A DNA stretch of 42,231 nt from DASRAJ01 sp039920305 (GTDB lineage Bacteria; Bacteroidota; Bacteroidia; Chitinophagales; UBA10324): contig JBDSEA010000237.1 in the NCBI GenBank assembly GCA_039920305.1, positions 1-42,231 on the forward strand. The letters are read 5' to 3'. Shown here piece by piece: positions 25,768 through 33,395 of this stretch (positions are counted from its first letter, which is position 1; each line of letters starts with the position of its first letter). The notes below the pieces were generated by a model. That model searched no databases and was not told the DNA's origin. It worked only from the letters and a program-made list of their open reading frames with translations. A program made the position numbers and the translations under genes.

Positions 25768-25800
25768 AGCCGGAGTTTCACCCATAGATGAAACCCGGCT
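25768..25800. other. Strong hairpin between rsgA and dtd
   Basis: AGCCGG-A-GTTTCA (25768-25780) pairs with TGAAAC-CCGGCT (25789-25800): 12 base pairs, one bulged A and an 8-base loop. It lies 71 bp past the rsgA stop. On the minus strand an A-rich rather than T-rich tail follows, so it is not a standard intrinsic terminator. It may stabilise the 3' end of rsgA mRNA or be a processing site. Confidence 0.5.
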
Positions 25801-25871
25801 TAAAGCTTATTGAAACCAAATCATTTTACTCCGACCCGGAGGCACCTATCCCATCTTGAGCTGATTCATGG

Positions 25872-26798
25872 TTAATCGTAGATTTTCTCATCGGTCTTTA
25901 ACTCATGAATAATCGAGAGATAATTCTCATACCGGCTCATTGCTATTTCATTTTTTTCTACCGCTTCTTTCACCGCGCAGCCGGGCTCGTTGATATGCAG
26001 GCAGTTGTGGAACCGGCAATCATGCAGCCGCTGTTCCATTTCCGGAAAGTAGTGACTCACTTCCGGTTCCTCAATATCCAGAATGCCAAACTCTTTAATT
26101 CCCGGCGTGTCAATGATGAATCCACCAAAAGGCAATGCAAACATTTCTGCAAAAGTGGTGGTATGCTTTCCTTTCTCATTCCATTTTGCAATCTCTACCG
26201 TTTTCAAATCAAGCTCTGGAACAATTTTATTTATAAGTGTTGATTTCCCCACACCTGAGTGACCTGCGAGCAATGATGTTTTATCTTTCATAAGTTCTTT
26301 TACCGCATCAATATTTTCACTGGTCACTGCTGACGTATAAATTAGCTGGTAACCCGCAGCGGTATAAGTCCGCTTCCACTCTGCCGCGCGCTGCTTTTCC
26401 TTTTCATTGTATACATCTGTTTTATTCAGGATTATGATTGAAGGAATGTGATAGGCAGTGGCAGTAACCAGGAACCGATCTATGAATCCTGTTGAGGTGC
26501 GCGGCTGAGCAATGGTTGCTATAACGATGGCCTGGTCAAGATTACAGGCGAGAATATGCTCTGCTGTCCTGTTGCGTGATGACTGGCGAATGATGTAATT
26601 ATCCCGTGGAAGAATTTCCCTGATAACGTAATCACTCTCATCCTTATCTATCATTACCCAGTCACCGATGTTCACTGGATTGGTTGTACGGCGGTCAACA
26701 AGGCGCAATTTTCCTTTTACCCGCGCCAGAACAGTGTTACCTTCCTGTAAACGGACATTATACCAGCTGCCGGTAGATTTTGTGACCCTGCCTTTCAT
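25872..26798 (-). CDS. rsgA: Ribosome small-subunit-dependent GTPase A
   Basis: 308 residues with the circularly permuted GTPase order diagnostic of RsgA: G4 NKTD at 125-128 first, then G1 GHSGVGKST at 179-187 and G3 DTPG at 230-233. An N-terminal OB-fold (VRLQEGNTVLARVKGKLRLV) precedes it, and a C-terminal zinc knuckle with Cys261, Cys266, His268 and Cys274 follows (CRFHNCLHINEPGC). It checks late 30S subunit maturation and releases assembly factors. The gene is followed by dtd and preceded by the GGGP synthase gene 48 bp upstream, all on the minus strand, so the three may form one transcript. Confidence 0.97.
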   Translation of the reverse strand: MKGRVTKSTGSWYNVRLQEGNTVLARVKGKLRLVDRRTTNPVNIGDWVMIDKDESDYVIREILPRDNYIIRQSSRNRTAEHILACNLDQAIVIATIAQPRTSTGFIDRFLVTATAYHIPSIIILNKTDVYNEKEKQRAAEWKRTYTAAGYQLIYTSAVTSENIDAVKELMKDKTSLLAGHSGVGKSTLINKIVPELDLKTVEIAKWNEKGKHTTTFAEMFALPFGGFIIDTPGIKEFGILDIEEPEVSHYFPEMEQRLHDCRFHNCLHINEPGCAVKEAVEKNEIAMSRYENYLSIIHELKTDEKIYD

Positions 26799-26846
26799 AT
26801 GACTGGCTATGATTTATACTGCTAACACATATTGAATGAACTCAGA

Positions 26847-27608
26847 TTAGCCATTGATGGAAACCGATTGATGAACAGCATTAGAGATTTCCAAAATGGC
26901 CATTGGATCTTTTTCAGCCACCGTGCCCACAACAATGATATCAGCTCCTGCTGTGCACAGGGCTTTCGCACTTTCACCAGAAGTTATTCCGCCCCCTACA
27001 ACAAGGGGCACATCAATATTCTCAGCAACTCTTTTAACCATCATTTCACTTACGCAATTGCCTGCCCCGCTTCCTGCTTCAAGATAAATCATTTTCAGAC
27101 CCAGCAATTCACCCGCAATAGCAGTACTCATAGCTATATCATCTTTTGAGTAAGGGATCGGGAATGTATTGCTGATATATGAGATGGTGGTTGCCTTACC
27201 TCCGTCAATGAGAATGTAACCGGTTGAAATAACTTCTAATTCGCTTTCCCGTAACGCAGCTGCAGCTACCACATGCTGTCCGATAAGCAGCTCCGGGTTT
27301 CTTCCTGAAATTAATGAAAGCAGCAGGATTGCATCCGCATTGGAATGAATCTGTGATGGACTTCCGGGAAAAATGATCACCGGAATTTCACAGCAGCTCC
27401 TAATCACATCAATGCATTCGCTGATGGTATCGTTGATGAGCAGGCTGCCACCAATAAAAAAATAATCTACCTGCGCCCTCACCGAAATCTCAATGGTATT
27501 CACCAGAGATTCCGGTGTAACCTTATCCGGATCAATGAGCACAACAAATTTTTTATGATGGTTTGCTTTGGCAGCAAGCATTCGGTGGTAGAGTGAATGA
27601 TTTTTCAT
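26847..27608 (-). CDS. Geranylgeranylglyceryl-phosphate synthase (PcrB/GGGPS family)
   Basis: 253 residues of a TIM-barrel prenyltransferase. Motifs: LIDPDK at about 24-29, FFIGGS at 50-55, YLEAGSGAG at 175-183 (glycerol-1-phosphate side), VVGGGI at 203-208 and IIVVGT at 224-229 (phosphate grip). Its length and motifs fit the group II enzymes found in Bacteroidota and many Archaea. The family joins a polyprenyl diphosphate to sn-glycerol-1-phosphate by an ether bond, the first step of archaeal-type lipids; Firmicutes relatives use heptaprenyl diphosphate. What the product is used for in Bacteroidota is not well known. No glycerol-1-phosphate dehydrogenase or second prenyltransferase is nearby. 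Its ATG overlaps the plus-strand open frame at 27607, but that gene is called from 27703. Confidence 0.92.
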   Translation of the reverse strand: MKNHSLYHRMLAAKANHHKKFVVLIDPDKVTPESLVNTIEISVRAQVDYFFIGGSLLINDTISECIDVIRSCCEIPVIIFPGSPSQIHSNADAILLLSLISGRNPELLIGQHVVAAAALRESELEVISTGYILIDGGKATTISYISNTFPIPYSKDDIAMSTAIAGELLGLKMIYLEAGSGAGNCVSEMMVKRVAENIDVPLVVGGGITSGESAKALCTAGADIIVVGTVAEKDPMAILEISNAVHQSVSING

Positions 27609-27702
27609 GAAGGTGATTGCAGTGACAAACGTAAAAGAATTTTTGAGAAAAGAAAATTCAATTCAGGCTCACCATCTTCACCTCTGTAAATCATCTGGAT
27701 TC

Positions 27703-28416
27703 ATGATCAAAAAAAATTTTCTCTCTGCAGAGTGGAGAAACCTCATCATGGCTAATTACTCTGTAAATCCTGTGCAGCTTCAGGAATTTATACCATCAAA
27801 AACAGAGCTTGACTCATGGAATGGAATTCATTATGTGAGTTTGGTTGGCTTTCTTTTTTTGAATACAAAAGTTCTCGGAATAAGGATCCCATTTCATAAA
27901 AATTTTGAAGAAGTTAACCTTAGATTTTATGTGAAAAGAAAATCGGAGGGTGAATGGAGGCGTGGCGTGGTCTTCATTAAAGAAATTGTTCCCCGCAGGG
28001 CAATTGCTTTAGTTGCAAATAATTTTTATAATGAAAAATATCAGTCCCTGCCCATGAAGCATTTCATCAGTGATAGAGAGTTATTTGTGGCTGAGTATCA
28101 CTGGAAATTCAACAGGCAATGGAATTCCCTGTGTGCCCAATCATCTTCAGCGCCCCTGCAAATTGCTCCAGGCTCAGAAGAAGAATTTATTACAGAGCAT
28201 TACTGGGGCTATAATAAGGTGAGTAACGAAGTAACAACCGAATATAAAGTGGAGCATGAAAAATGGATGGTCCGCCAGGTAAGGGATTATTCAATTTGTT
28301 GTGATTTTGCCGGATTGTATGGCGGGCAGTTTTCATCATTAATGCAGGCAAAACCAATTTCAGTCTTTATTGCTGAGGGTTCAACTGTTAATGTAAAAAC
28401 CGGGATCAGGATTTAA
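27703..28416 (+). CDS. DUF2071 (YqjF-like) family protein
   Basis: 237 residues from ATG 27703 (MIKKNFLSAEWRNLIMANYS). The open frame reaches back to 27607, but the first 32 residues look random and overlap the divergent GGGPS start. The pattern LSAEWRNLIMANYSVNPVQL, then GIHYVSLVGFLFLNTKVLGI, then VNLRFYVKRKSEGEWRRGVV and VPRRAIALVANNFYNEKY matches the DUF2071/YqjF family, a compact acetoacetate-decarboxylase-like fold of unknown function. No catalytic assignment is possible. It sits alone on the plus strand between two minus-strand genes. Confidence 0.75.
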   Translation: MIKKNFLSAEWRNLIMANYSVNPVQLQEFIPSKTELDSWNGIHYVSLVGFLFLNTKVLGIRIPFHKNFEEVNLRFYVKRKSEGEWRRGVVFIKEIVPRRAIALVANNFYNEKYQSLPMKHFISDRELFVAEYHWKFNRQWNSLCAQSSSAPLQIAPGSEEEFITEHYWGYNKVSNEVTTEYKVEHEKWMVRQVRDYSICCDFAGLYGGQFSSLMQAKPISVFIAEGSTVNVKTGIRI

Positions 28417-28470
28417 TTTGTTTCCCATATTCTGCGGAAATCCGGCAAGACAGGATATTTCAAAATAAAG

Positions 28471-29904
28471 TCAGAAATAAAGCTTGCATACAAAGATTCC
28501 GGTAATCACGCAAACCAGGTCAACCAGAAGCATGATTCCGAGTGTATACCTGGTATTCTTAACGCTCACAGAACCGAAGTAAAGGGCGATAACATAAAAA
28601 GTTGTTTCTGCTGCGCCCTGAAACAAAGCGGATAGCTGACCGGTTAAGCTATCAGGTCCATAAGTTTTCATCGCATCCAGCATAAAGCCCCGTGAACCTC
28701 CTGCACTAAAAGGTCGCATGAGTGCTACCGGAATGGCATTGATGATCTGCTGATCAATATTAAACACATTGAGTGCAGATGAAATACCCCTCATAATAAT
28801 GTCCATGAGGCCTGAGTTTCGAAAAATGCTCAAAGCCACAAGCATGGCAATCATATAGGGAAGAATCCGGATACCGGTAGTGAATCCATCTTTAGCGCCC
28901 TGAATAAATGAATCGAAAATGTTAGTGCCATTATTGATGAATATTTTTTCTTTCAGAAATGCATAAGCCACGATTGCGAGGATAATAAAAAGTAAAACTG
29001 CATTACTCAGATTACCGGTAAAGTGAAATTTCTCAATGCTGCTTAAGCGATTGATAAATAACATCAGGGCTCCGATCACCATGCTTATCACGGCAATAAG
29101 CCCGATCACAACACCATTGAGTAAATTAATTCGCTGCCGGATACTAACAAAAAGCATGGCGGCCATTGTACCTATAAATGATGTAATGATTGAAGGCAGC
29201 ATGATGTCTGCAGGGTTAGCGGCATTCATAGCAGCACGATAGCCAATAATGGATGTGGGTATCAGGGTAAGGCCTGCAGCATGCAGGCATAGAAACATGA
29301 TCTGGCTGTTGGATGCCTTGTCTTTTTCTGGATTCGATTGCTGCATACTCTCCATTGCTTTCAGCCCAAAAGGCGTAGCGGCATTATCAAGACCAAGAAA
29401 ATTTGCAGCGAAATTCATGGTCATGTAACCGTATGCAGGATGACCCTTCGGTAAATCAGGAAAAATCTTAGAAAATAAGGGTGTAAGGATATTTGCCAGT
29501 TTATCCGTTGCCCTGGAATCACTCAGCAAATTCATTAATCCGCAGAAAAAAGTCAGGTAACCTATCAGGGGAAGCCATATATCAATGATCGTGTTTTTAC
29601 AGGTGGGGAAAATCCCGTCAGCTTTTTGGAAACCCACAGTGATCTGCACCGCTCCGGCTTTGGTGAGATGATAAACGGTGTCACCTTTTTGAAATCCCAA
29701 ATCTCCGGACGTCTCAAGACCCTGAAAAATCAATGGCTCAGAAATTTTGAATTCCTGTAAATTCCTTTCTGCAATCACCATTTCATCACCTTGTTTTCCA
29801 TTCACAATACCTGTAATTGAATAGAATTTTCCGGTTAGCAAAAGCAAGAAGATCCAGGCAATGCTTGCAATAATAACGATGGTAAAAAAACGGCTAAGCG
29901 CCAT
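28471..29904 (-). CDS. SpmA-SpmB fusion, nucleoside-recognition (Gate) domain membrane protein
   Basis: 477 residues with many hydrophobic helices. The N-terminal half (from about residue 105) has WLPLIGYLTFFCGLMNLLSD, YMTMNFAANFLGLDNAATPF and LCLHAAGLTLIPTSIIGYRA, as in SpmA. The second half has TGIRILPYMIAMLVALSIFR, AIPVALMRPFSAGGSRGFML and FQGAAETTFYVIALYFGSV, as in SpmB. In spore formers the two halves are separate genes linked to spore-core dehydration; in non-sporing Bacteroidota the fused form is common and its substrate is unknown. A small soluble segment sits between the first helix and the SpmA half. A 24-base piece of this coding region is repeated at 30165-30188. Confidence 0.87.
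   Translation of the reverse strand: MALSRFFTIVIIASIAWIFLLLLTGKFYSITGIVNGKQGDEMVIAERNLQEFKISEPLIFQGLETSGDLGFQKGDTVYHLTKAGAVQITVGFQKADGIFPTCKNTIIDIWLPLIGYLTFFCGLMNLLSDSRATDKLANILTPLFSKIFPDLPKGHPAYGYMTMNFAANFLGLDNAATPFGLKAMESMQQSNPEKDKASNSQIMFLCLHAAGLTLIPTSIIGYRAAMNAANPADIMLPSIITSFIGTMAAMLFVSIRQRINLLNGVVIGLIAVISMVIGALMLFINRLSSIEKFHFTGNLSNAVLLFIILAIVAYAFLKEKIFINNGTNIFDSFIQGAKDGFTTGIRILPYMIAMLVALSIFRNSGLMDIIMRGISSALNVFNIDQQIINAIPVALMRPFSAGGSRGFMLDAMKTYGPDSLTGQLSALFQGAAETTFYVIALYFGSVSVKNTRYTLGIMLLVDLVCVITGIFVCKLYF
29790..29813. repeat. 24-bp direct repeat, copy A (inside the SpmAB gene)
   Basis: The 24 bases starting CTTGTTTTCCATTCACAA are identical to 30165-30188. Here they encode part of GIVNGKQGDEM near the N-terminus of the SpmAB protein. 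Weaker identity extends about 15-20 bases to the left of both copies (shared ACCATTT). Confidence 0.8.
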
Positions 29905-30164
29905 GGGCGAAAGATCGGAAAAAAATTACACCAGAATCCCATCAATCGCTTTCCTTAAGGCGTTGGCTAACCATTACAAACTGATTTCAATCAGCCAAAA
30001 GAATTGTTAGTCTGGTTATTGCCTCCTTTCTACCGCGCTTCGATTTGATACCTTGCAACATCAAATTGAATCACTCTGCTCTTGAATGGGCTGGTTCGCC
30101 AACCAATGCTTTTTCACATTGTGTTGCATTTATTAATTGAATTTACAAATTACCATTTTGTGAA

Positions 30165-30188
30165 CTTGTTTTCCATTCACAATACCTG
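30165..30188. repeat. 24-bp direct repeat, copy B (non-coding)
   Basis: Exact copy of 29790-29813 in the 293-bp gap between the SpmAB gene start and the aldehyde dehydrogenase stop, in the same orientation as copy A. On the minus strand it would read through a TGA and later a TAA in the frames next to the match, so it is not expressed as protein. The rest of the gap (29905-30164) shows no gene. Confidence 0.8.
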
Positions 30189-30197
30189 GGCGGAAAT

Positions 30198-31559
30198 TTA
30201 TTCACTCACATAAATAGCCTTCACATTGGCAAACTCCCTCATTCCGTATGAGGAAAGCTCTCTTCCGTATCCCGATTTTTTAATTCCGCCAAAGGGCAGC
30301 CGCGGATCACTTTTTACAAGCGTGTTGATGAAAACACTGCCGGCATTGATCATCCTGCCGATTTTTTCACCGCGATCTGTATCTTTTGTCCATATGGATG
30401 CACCCAGGCCATAGCGGTTTGTATTGGCTAATCTCAGGGCTTCATCTTCGCTTGCTGCAATAATTACAGAAGCTATCGGACCAAACATTTCCTCATCAAA
30501 GGCAGGCATGCCGGGTTTAACATTCCTCAATAGTGTCGGTTGATAGTTGCAGCTTTCACGACTGCCACCTGTGATTATTTCTGCACCTGATTTTACCGAT
30601 ATCCGCTGCTGCATTTCCAGTTTATCAGCAAGATCACACCGCGCCATAGGACCCATCCGGGTTTTTTCATTGAGCTGATCACCTTGTATGATCTCATCAA
30701 TCTTTCCCTTCATCCGGCTCAAAAAGTTATCGCCCACTTTCTGCATCACAATAAACCGCTTCGCGGCAATGCAGCTTTGCCCCGCATTCTGCATGCGTGA
30801 TTGAACGGCAACTCTGACGGCTTTATCAAGTTCAGCATCTTCAAGCACAATAAATGGATCGCTGCCTCCAAGCTCAAGAACTGATTTTTTGATATGCCGT
30901 CCTGCGATGGCTGCAACCGAGGCGCCGGCAGCTTCACTGCCGGTAAGTGTAACTCCCTGTATAATATTACCCGATATTATCTTCTCTGTAAGATCAATAT
31001 CAATGATCAGTGACTGGAATATGTTTTCCGGGAAGCCTGCTTCACGAAAAGCTTTTTCAATTTCCTTTGAACATAGTGAAACATTCGGTGCATGTTTTAA
31101 AAGAAAAACATTCCCTGCCATTATAACTGGTAAAGCAGCACGCATTACCTGCCAGAATGGGAAATTCCAGGGCATGATACCGAATACAGCACCAAGAGGC
31201 TCGAATGCTATGAATGATTTTTTCCCCTCTGATGCGATCAATTCGTCTCTCATAAGCCCTTCTCCATGTGTTGCATAAAAATCACAGGTAAGAGCGCACT
31301 TTTCGATTTCTGCCCTTGACTCGGACAGTATTTTGCCCATCTCCCGGGAAATGGTTTGAGAAAAATAATCTTTTGAATCACGAAGAACACGCGCCAGAGA
31401 CTGGAAAAGATCAGCACGTATGGTAAATGAAGTTTTTTTCCATGAAAGAAAAGCTGCATCTGCATTTTCTATTATACTATCCACTTGTGCTATATCCATC
31501 AGCTCATGTTCGGCAATGAGTGATTGGTCAAAGGGGTTAATGGATTTAAACAGAATCAT
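30198..31559 (-). CDS. NAD(P)-dependent aldehyde dehydrogenase, succinate-semialdehyde type
   Basis: 453 residues. Active-site residues of the ALDH superfamily are intact: Asn132 in GIMPWNFPFW, Glu229 in VLELGGSDPF, Cys263 in NAGQSCIAAKRF, and EEMFGPIA and LPFGGIKKSGYGRE towards the C-terminus. The short N-terminus and the NAGQSC pattern fit the Sad/GabD-like group that oxidises succinate semialdehyde and related aldehydes. The true substrate cannot be fixed from sequence. Start ATG at 31559; a nearly perfect 19-bp palindrome lies 13 bp upstream and may be its operator. No transaminase or other GABA-pathway gene is next to it. Confidence 0.9.
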   Translation of the reverse strand: MILFKSINPFDQSLIAEHELMDIAQVDSIIENADAAFLSWKKTSFTIRADLFQSLARVLRDSKDYFSQTISREMGKILSESRAEIEKCALTCDFYATHGEGLMRDELIASEGKKSFIAFEPLGAVFGIMPWNFPFWQVMRAALPVIMAGNVFLLKHAPNVSLCSKEIEKAFREAGFPENIFQSLIIDIDLTEKIISGNIIQGVTLTGSEAAGASVAAIAGRHIKKSVLELGGSDPFIVLEDAELDKAVRVAVQSRMQNAGQSCIAAKRFIVMQKVGDNFLSRMKGKIDEIIQGDQLNEKTRMGPMARCDLADKLEMQQRISVKSGAEIITGGSRESCNYQPTLLRNVKPGMPAFDEEMFGPIASVIIAASEDEALRLANTNRYGLGASIWTKDTDRGEKIGRMINAGSVFINTLVKSDPRLPFGGIKKSGYGRELSSYGMREFANVKAIYVSE

Positions 31560-31572
31560 CAGAGATTATATT

Positions 31573-31591
31573 TTATGGCCGGCGGCCATAA
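31573..31591. promoter_or_regulatory. 19-bp GC-rich palindrome upstream of aldehyde dehydrogenase
   Basis: TTATGGCCG-g-CGGCCATAA is a perfect inverted repeat with 9-base arms and a single central base, 13 bp before the ATG of the dehydrogenase (31559). The arms are too close for an RNA hairpin loop, so a dimeric repressor or activator site is more likely. Its GC-rich core stands out in an AT-rich gap. Confidence 0.5.
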
Positions 31592-32094
31592 TGGGCAGGC
31601 AGAAATACATTTTATATATCAGGGTAACGAGACGGATGAAAATTAAAGTCACAAAGGTCATCCATTATTGAAAACACCATCACAAAGAGTGAGATTTCTT
31701 TATAGGTGAATGCGCCTGCAATAATAATAAGACGATGGATCAAATTTTACGGAATTAATTACCCGCATCCCAAAAAAATTAGTAGATATATTTTTGATCG
31801 TGGAATCACCTCCACAGTGTTTGCTTATTCAGAAACAAACAGGTGTCGGATATCAAGTGGCAAAACAATTGTTTGAATATAGGCAGGCAAAACCCCCTTA
31901 TGAATTCAACCTTGATTGAGCTTCGCAGGAAAAGACATAAGCTTCAAATAATACAGAAAGTGTTGATGTTGTTTATTTTACCGGCTTTCATGACTTGCCT
32001 TGCGATTATTCTTCCAATGATTCTGCTCTAATGAATTAGAATAAGTATGTTTAGGGAATGTTTTGATTGTTCCTCATTTTAAATCCTAATCAAT
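31592..32094. other. AT-rich intergenic stretch, 503 bp
   Basis: Between divergent aldehyde dehydrogenase (-) and DUF2231 gene (+). It holds TATTTTTG at 31789-31796, which fits the -7 consensus on the plus strand but lacks a clear -33 element, and one possible small membrane-protein ORF (31900-32031). Nothing else is recognisable. Confidence 0.5.
31900..32031 (+). CDS. Possible small single-helix membrane protein
   Basis: 43 residues from ATG 31900. A basic, amphipathic start (MNSTLIELRRKRHKLQIIQK) leads into one hydrophobic helix of about 22 residues (VLMLFILPAFMTCLAIILPM). The arrangement is typical of small inner-membrane peptides. A -7-like element lies about 100 bp upstream. There is no homologue I recognise and no ribosome site, so it could be a chance frame in AT-rich DNA. 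Confidence 0.3.
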   Translation: MNSTLIELRRKRHKLQIIQKVLMLFILPAFMTCLAIILPMILL

Positions 32095-32550
32095 ATGTAC
32101 AGCAAGGCCAAAATTGCAGGGCATCCCATTCATCCGATGCTGGTTGCTTATCCCATTGCTTTTTACACAGCAACCTTCGTTTGCTTTATAGTTTATGGAG
32201 CTAATGATGATCCGTTCTGGTTCCGGGTGGCTTACACTGCGAATATTGCCGGAGTCGTGATGGCTGCGCTTGCCGCATTGCCGGGATTTATTGACTGGGC
32301 GACCGGTATTCCCAATGGGACAAAGGCAAAAAAAACAGGGTTGATTCACATGGGATTCAATGTATTTTCCCTTGCGGTATTTGCTATTAATGCTTTTATT
32401 CAACAAGGAAAATGGAATGATCAACAACCTGATAGCAGTGCCGCAGTATGGCTGACCGGACTGGGAATGCTATGCACCATAGCAGCAGGATTTTATGGCT
32501 GGACGCTCGTTCAGAAACATCATGTGGGTGTTGATGACGCGGCTCAATAA
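32095..32550 (+). CDS. DUF2231 family membrane protein
   Basis: 151 residues with four hydrophobic helices. The start MYSKAKIAGHPIHPMLVAYP with the HPIHPMLV motif is the signature of the DUF2231 (predicted membrane) family; FRVAYTANIAGVVMAALAAL, PGFIDWATGIP and a final helix LTGLGMLCTIAAGFYGWTLV follow. The family is sometimes found with redox or haem-related genes, but its function is unknown. The SDR gene starts 5 bp after its stop, so the two are co-transcribed. Confidence 0.85.
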   Translation: MYSKAKIAGHPIHPMLVAYPIAFYTATFVCFIVYGANDDPFWFRVAYTANIAGVVMAALAALPGFIDWATGIPNGTKAKKTGLIHMGFNVFSLAVFAINAFIQQGKWNDQQPDSSAAVWLTGLGMLCTIAAGFYGWTLVQKHHVGVDDAAQ

Positions 32551-32555
32551 AATTT

Positions 32556-33347
32556 ATGGAATATGCCCTCGTAGCAGGAGGAAGCAAGGGGATTGGCTAT
32601 GCCATTGCCGAAGCTCTGGCCAGGCGCAGGTATAATCTTATTTTGATTGGAAGACATATCGGAGCATTGAATGATGCAAAGCATAAGCTTCAATCGAAAT
32701 ACAAGATAGAGGTTGAAGTGCTTCAAATGGATCTTAGTACTGATGAGGCTGCCGAAGAAATCTTAAAATGGCTTCAGGCAAGTAAGTTACCTCTTAAAAT
32801 CCTCTGCAACGTCGCGGGGCTTGGCGGCGCAAAAGATTATCTGACACTGCCTCTGGAGCAAGTAAGGTATATGGTAAGGCTGAACATAGAATCAGATGCT
32901 GCACTTTGCATGACCCTGATACCGTTGCTGGAGAAAAATAATCCTGCTTATATACTGAATGTTGGAAGCATGGCCGGCTTTTCACCCATTCCGGTAAAAA
33001 ACATGTATGCTGCAACAAAGTCAGCAGTTATTTTTTTTAGTTATGGCCTGCGCTATCAGCTTAAAAACCGGGGTATTTCAGTAAGCTGCCTTTGTCCCGG
33101 CCCGGTGTTCACGAAAGAAGAGATACGGAAAGATACTATTGAGAAGCTCGGATGGTTTGGTAAAATGATGGCGGTAAGTCCGGCGGATGTAGGAGAAATT
33201 GCAGTGCGCAGAACTTTAAACGGAAGGATGATCATCATACCGGGGTTACTGGCAAAAACGATGGGTATTTTTCTCCGCCTGCTTCCACGGCGCATGATCG
33301 TAATGGTTTATGACATGCTTGGAGGTGATGAAAAACAGAAATACTAA
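32556..33347 (+). CDS. Short-chain dehydrogenase/reductase
   Basis: 263 residues of a classical SDR. The nucleotide-binding loop is AGGSKGIG at 7-14 (Ala-Gly in place of the usual Thr-Gly), with R33 after the second strand (LILIGRH), which favours NADP(H). NVAG is at 85-88, and the catalytic Ser138, Tyr151 and Lys155 (YAATK) are present, followed by CPGPV. The C-terminal part resembles the 17-beta-HSD12/KAR-like group that acts on lipid-type ketones, but the substrate is uncertain. It lies 5 bp after the DUF2231 gene, indicating an operon. Confidence 0.88.
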   Translation: MEYALVAGGSKGIGYAIAEALARRRYNLILIGRHIGALNDAKHKLQSKYKIEVEVLQMDLSTDEAAEEILKWLQASKLPLKILCNVAGLGGAKDYLTLPLEQVRYMVRLNIESDAALCMTLIPLLEKNNPAYILNVGSMAGFSPIPVKNMYAATKSAVIFFSYGLRYQLKNRGISVSCLCPGPVFTKEEIRKDTIEKLGWFGKMMAVSPADVGEIAVRRTLNGRMIIIPGLLAKTMGIFLRLLPRRMIVMVYDMLGGDEKQKY

Positions 33348-33395
33348 GCTCTTTAAATCTGTAAACTTTAAGGTTTATCCAATCCTATGGTAAAA

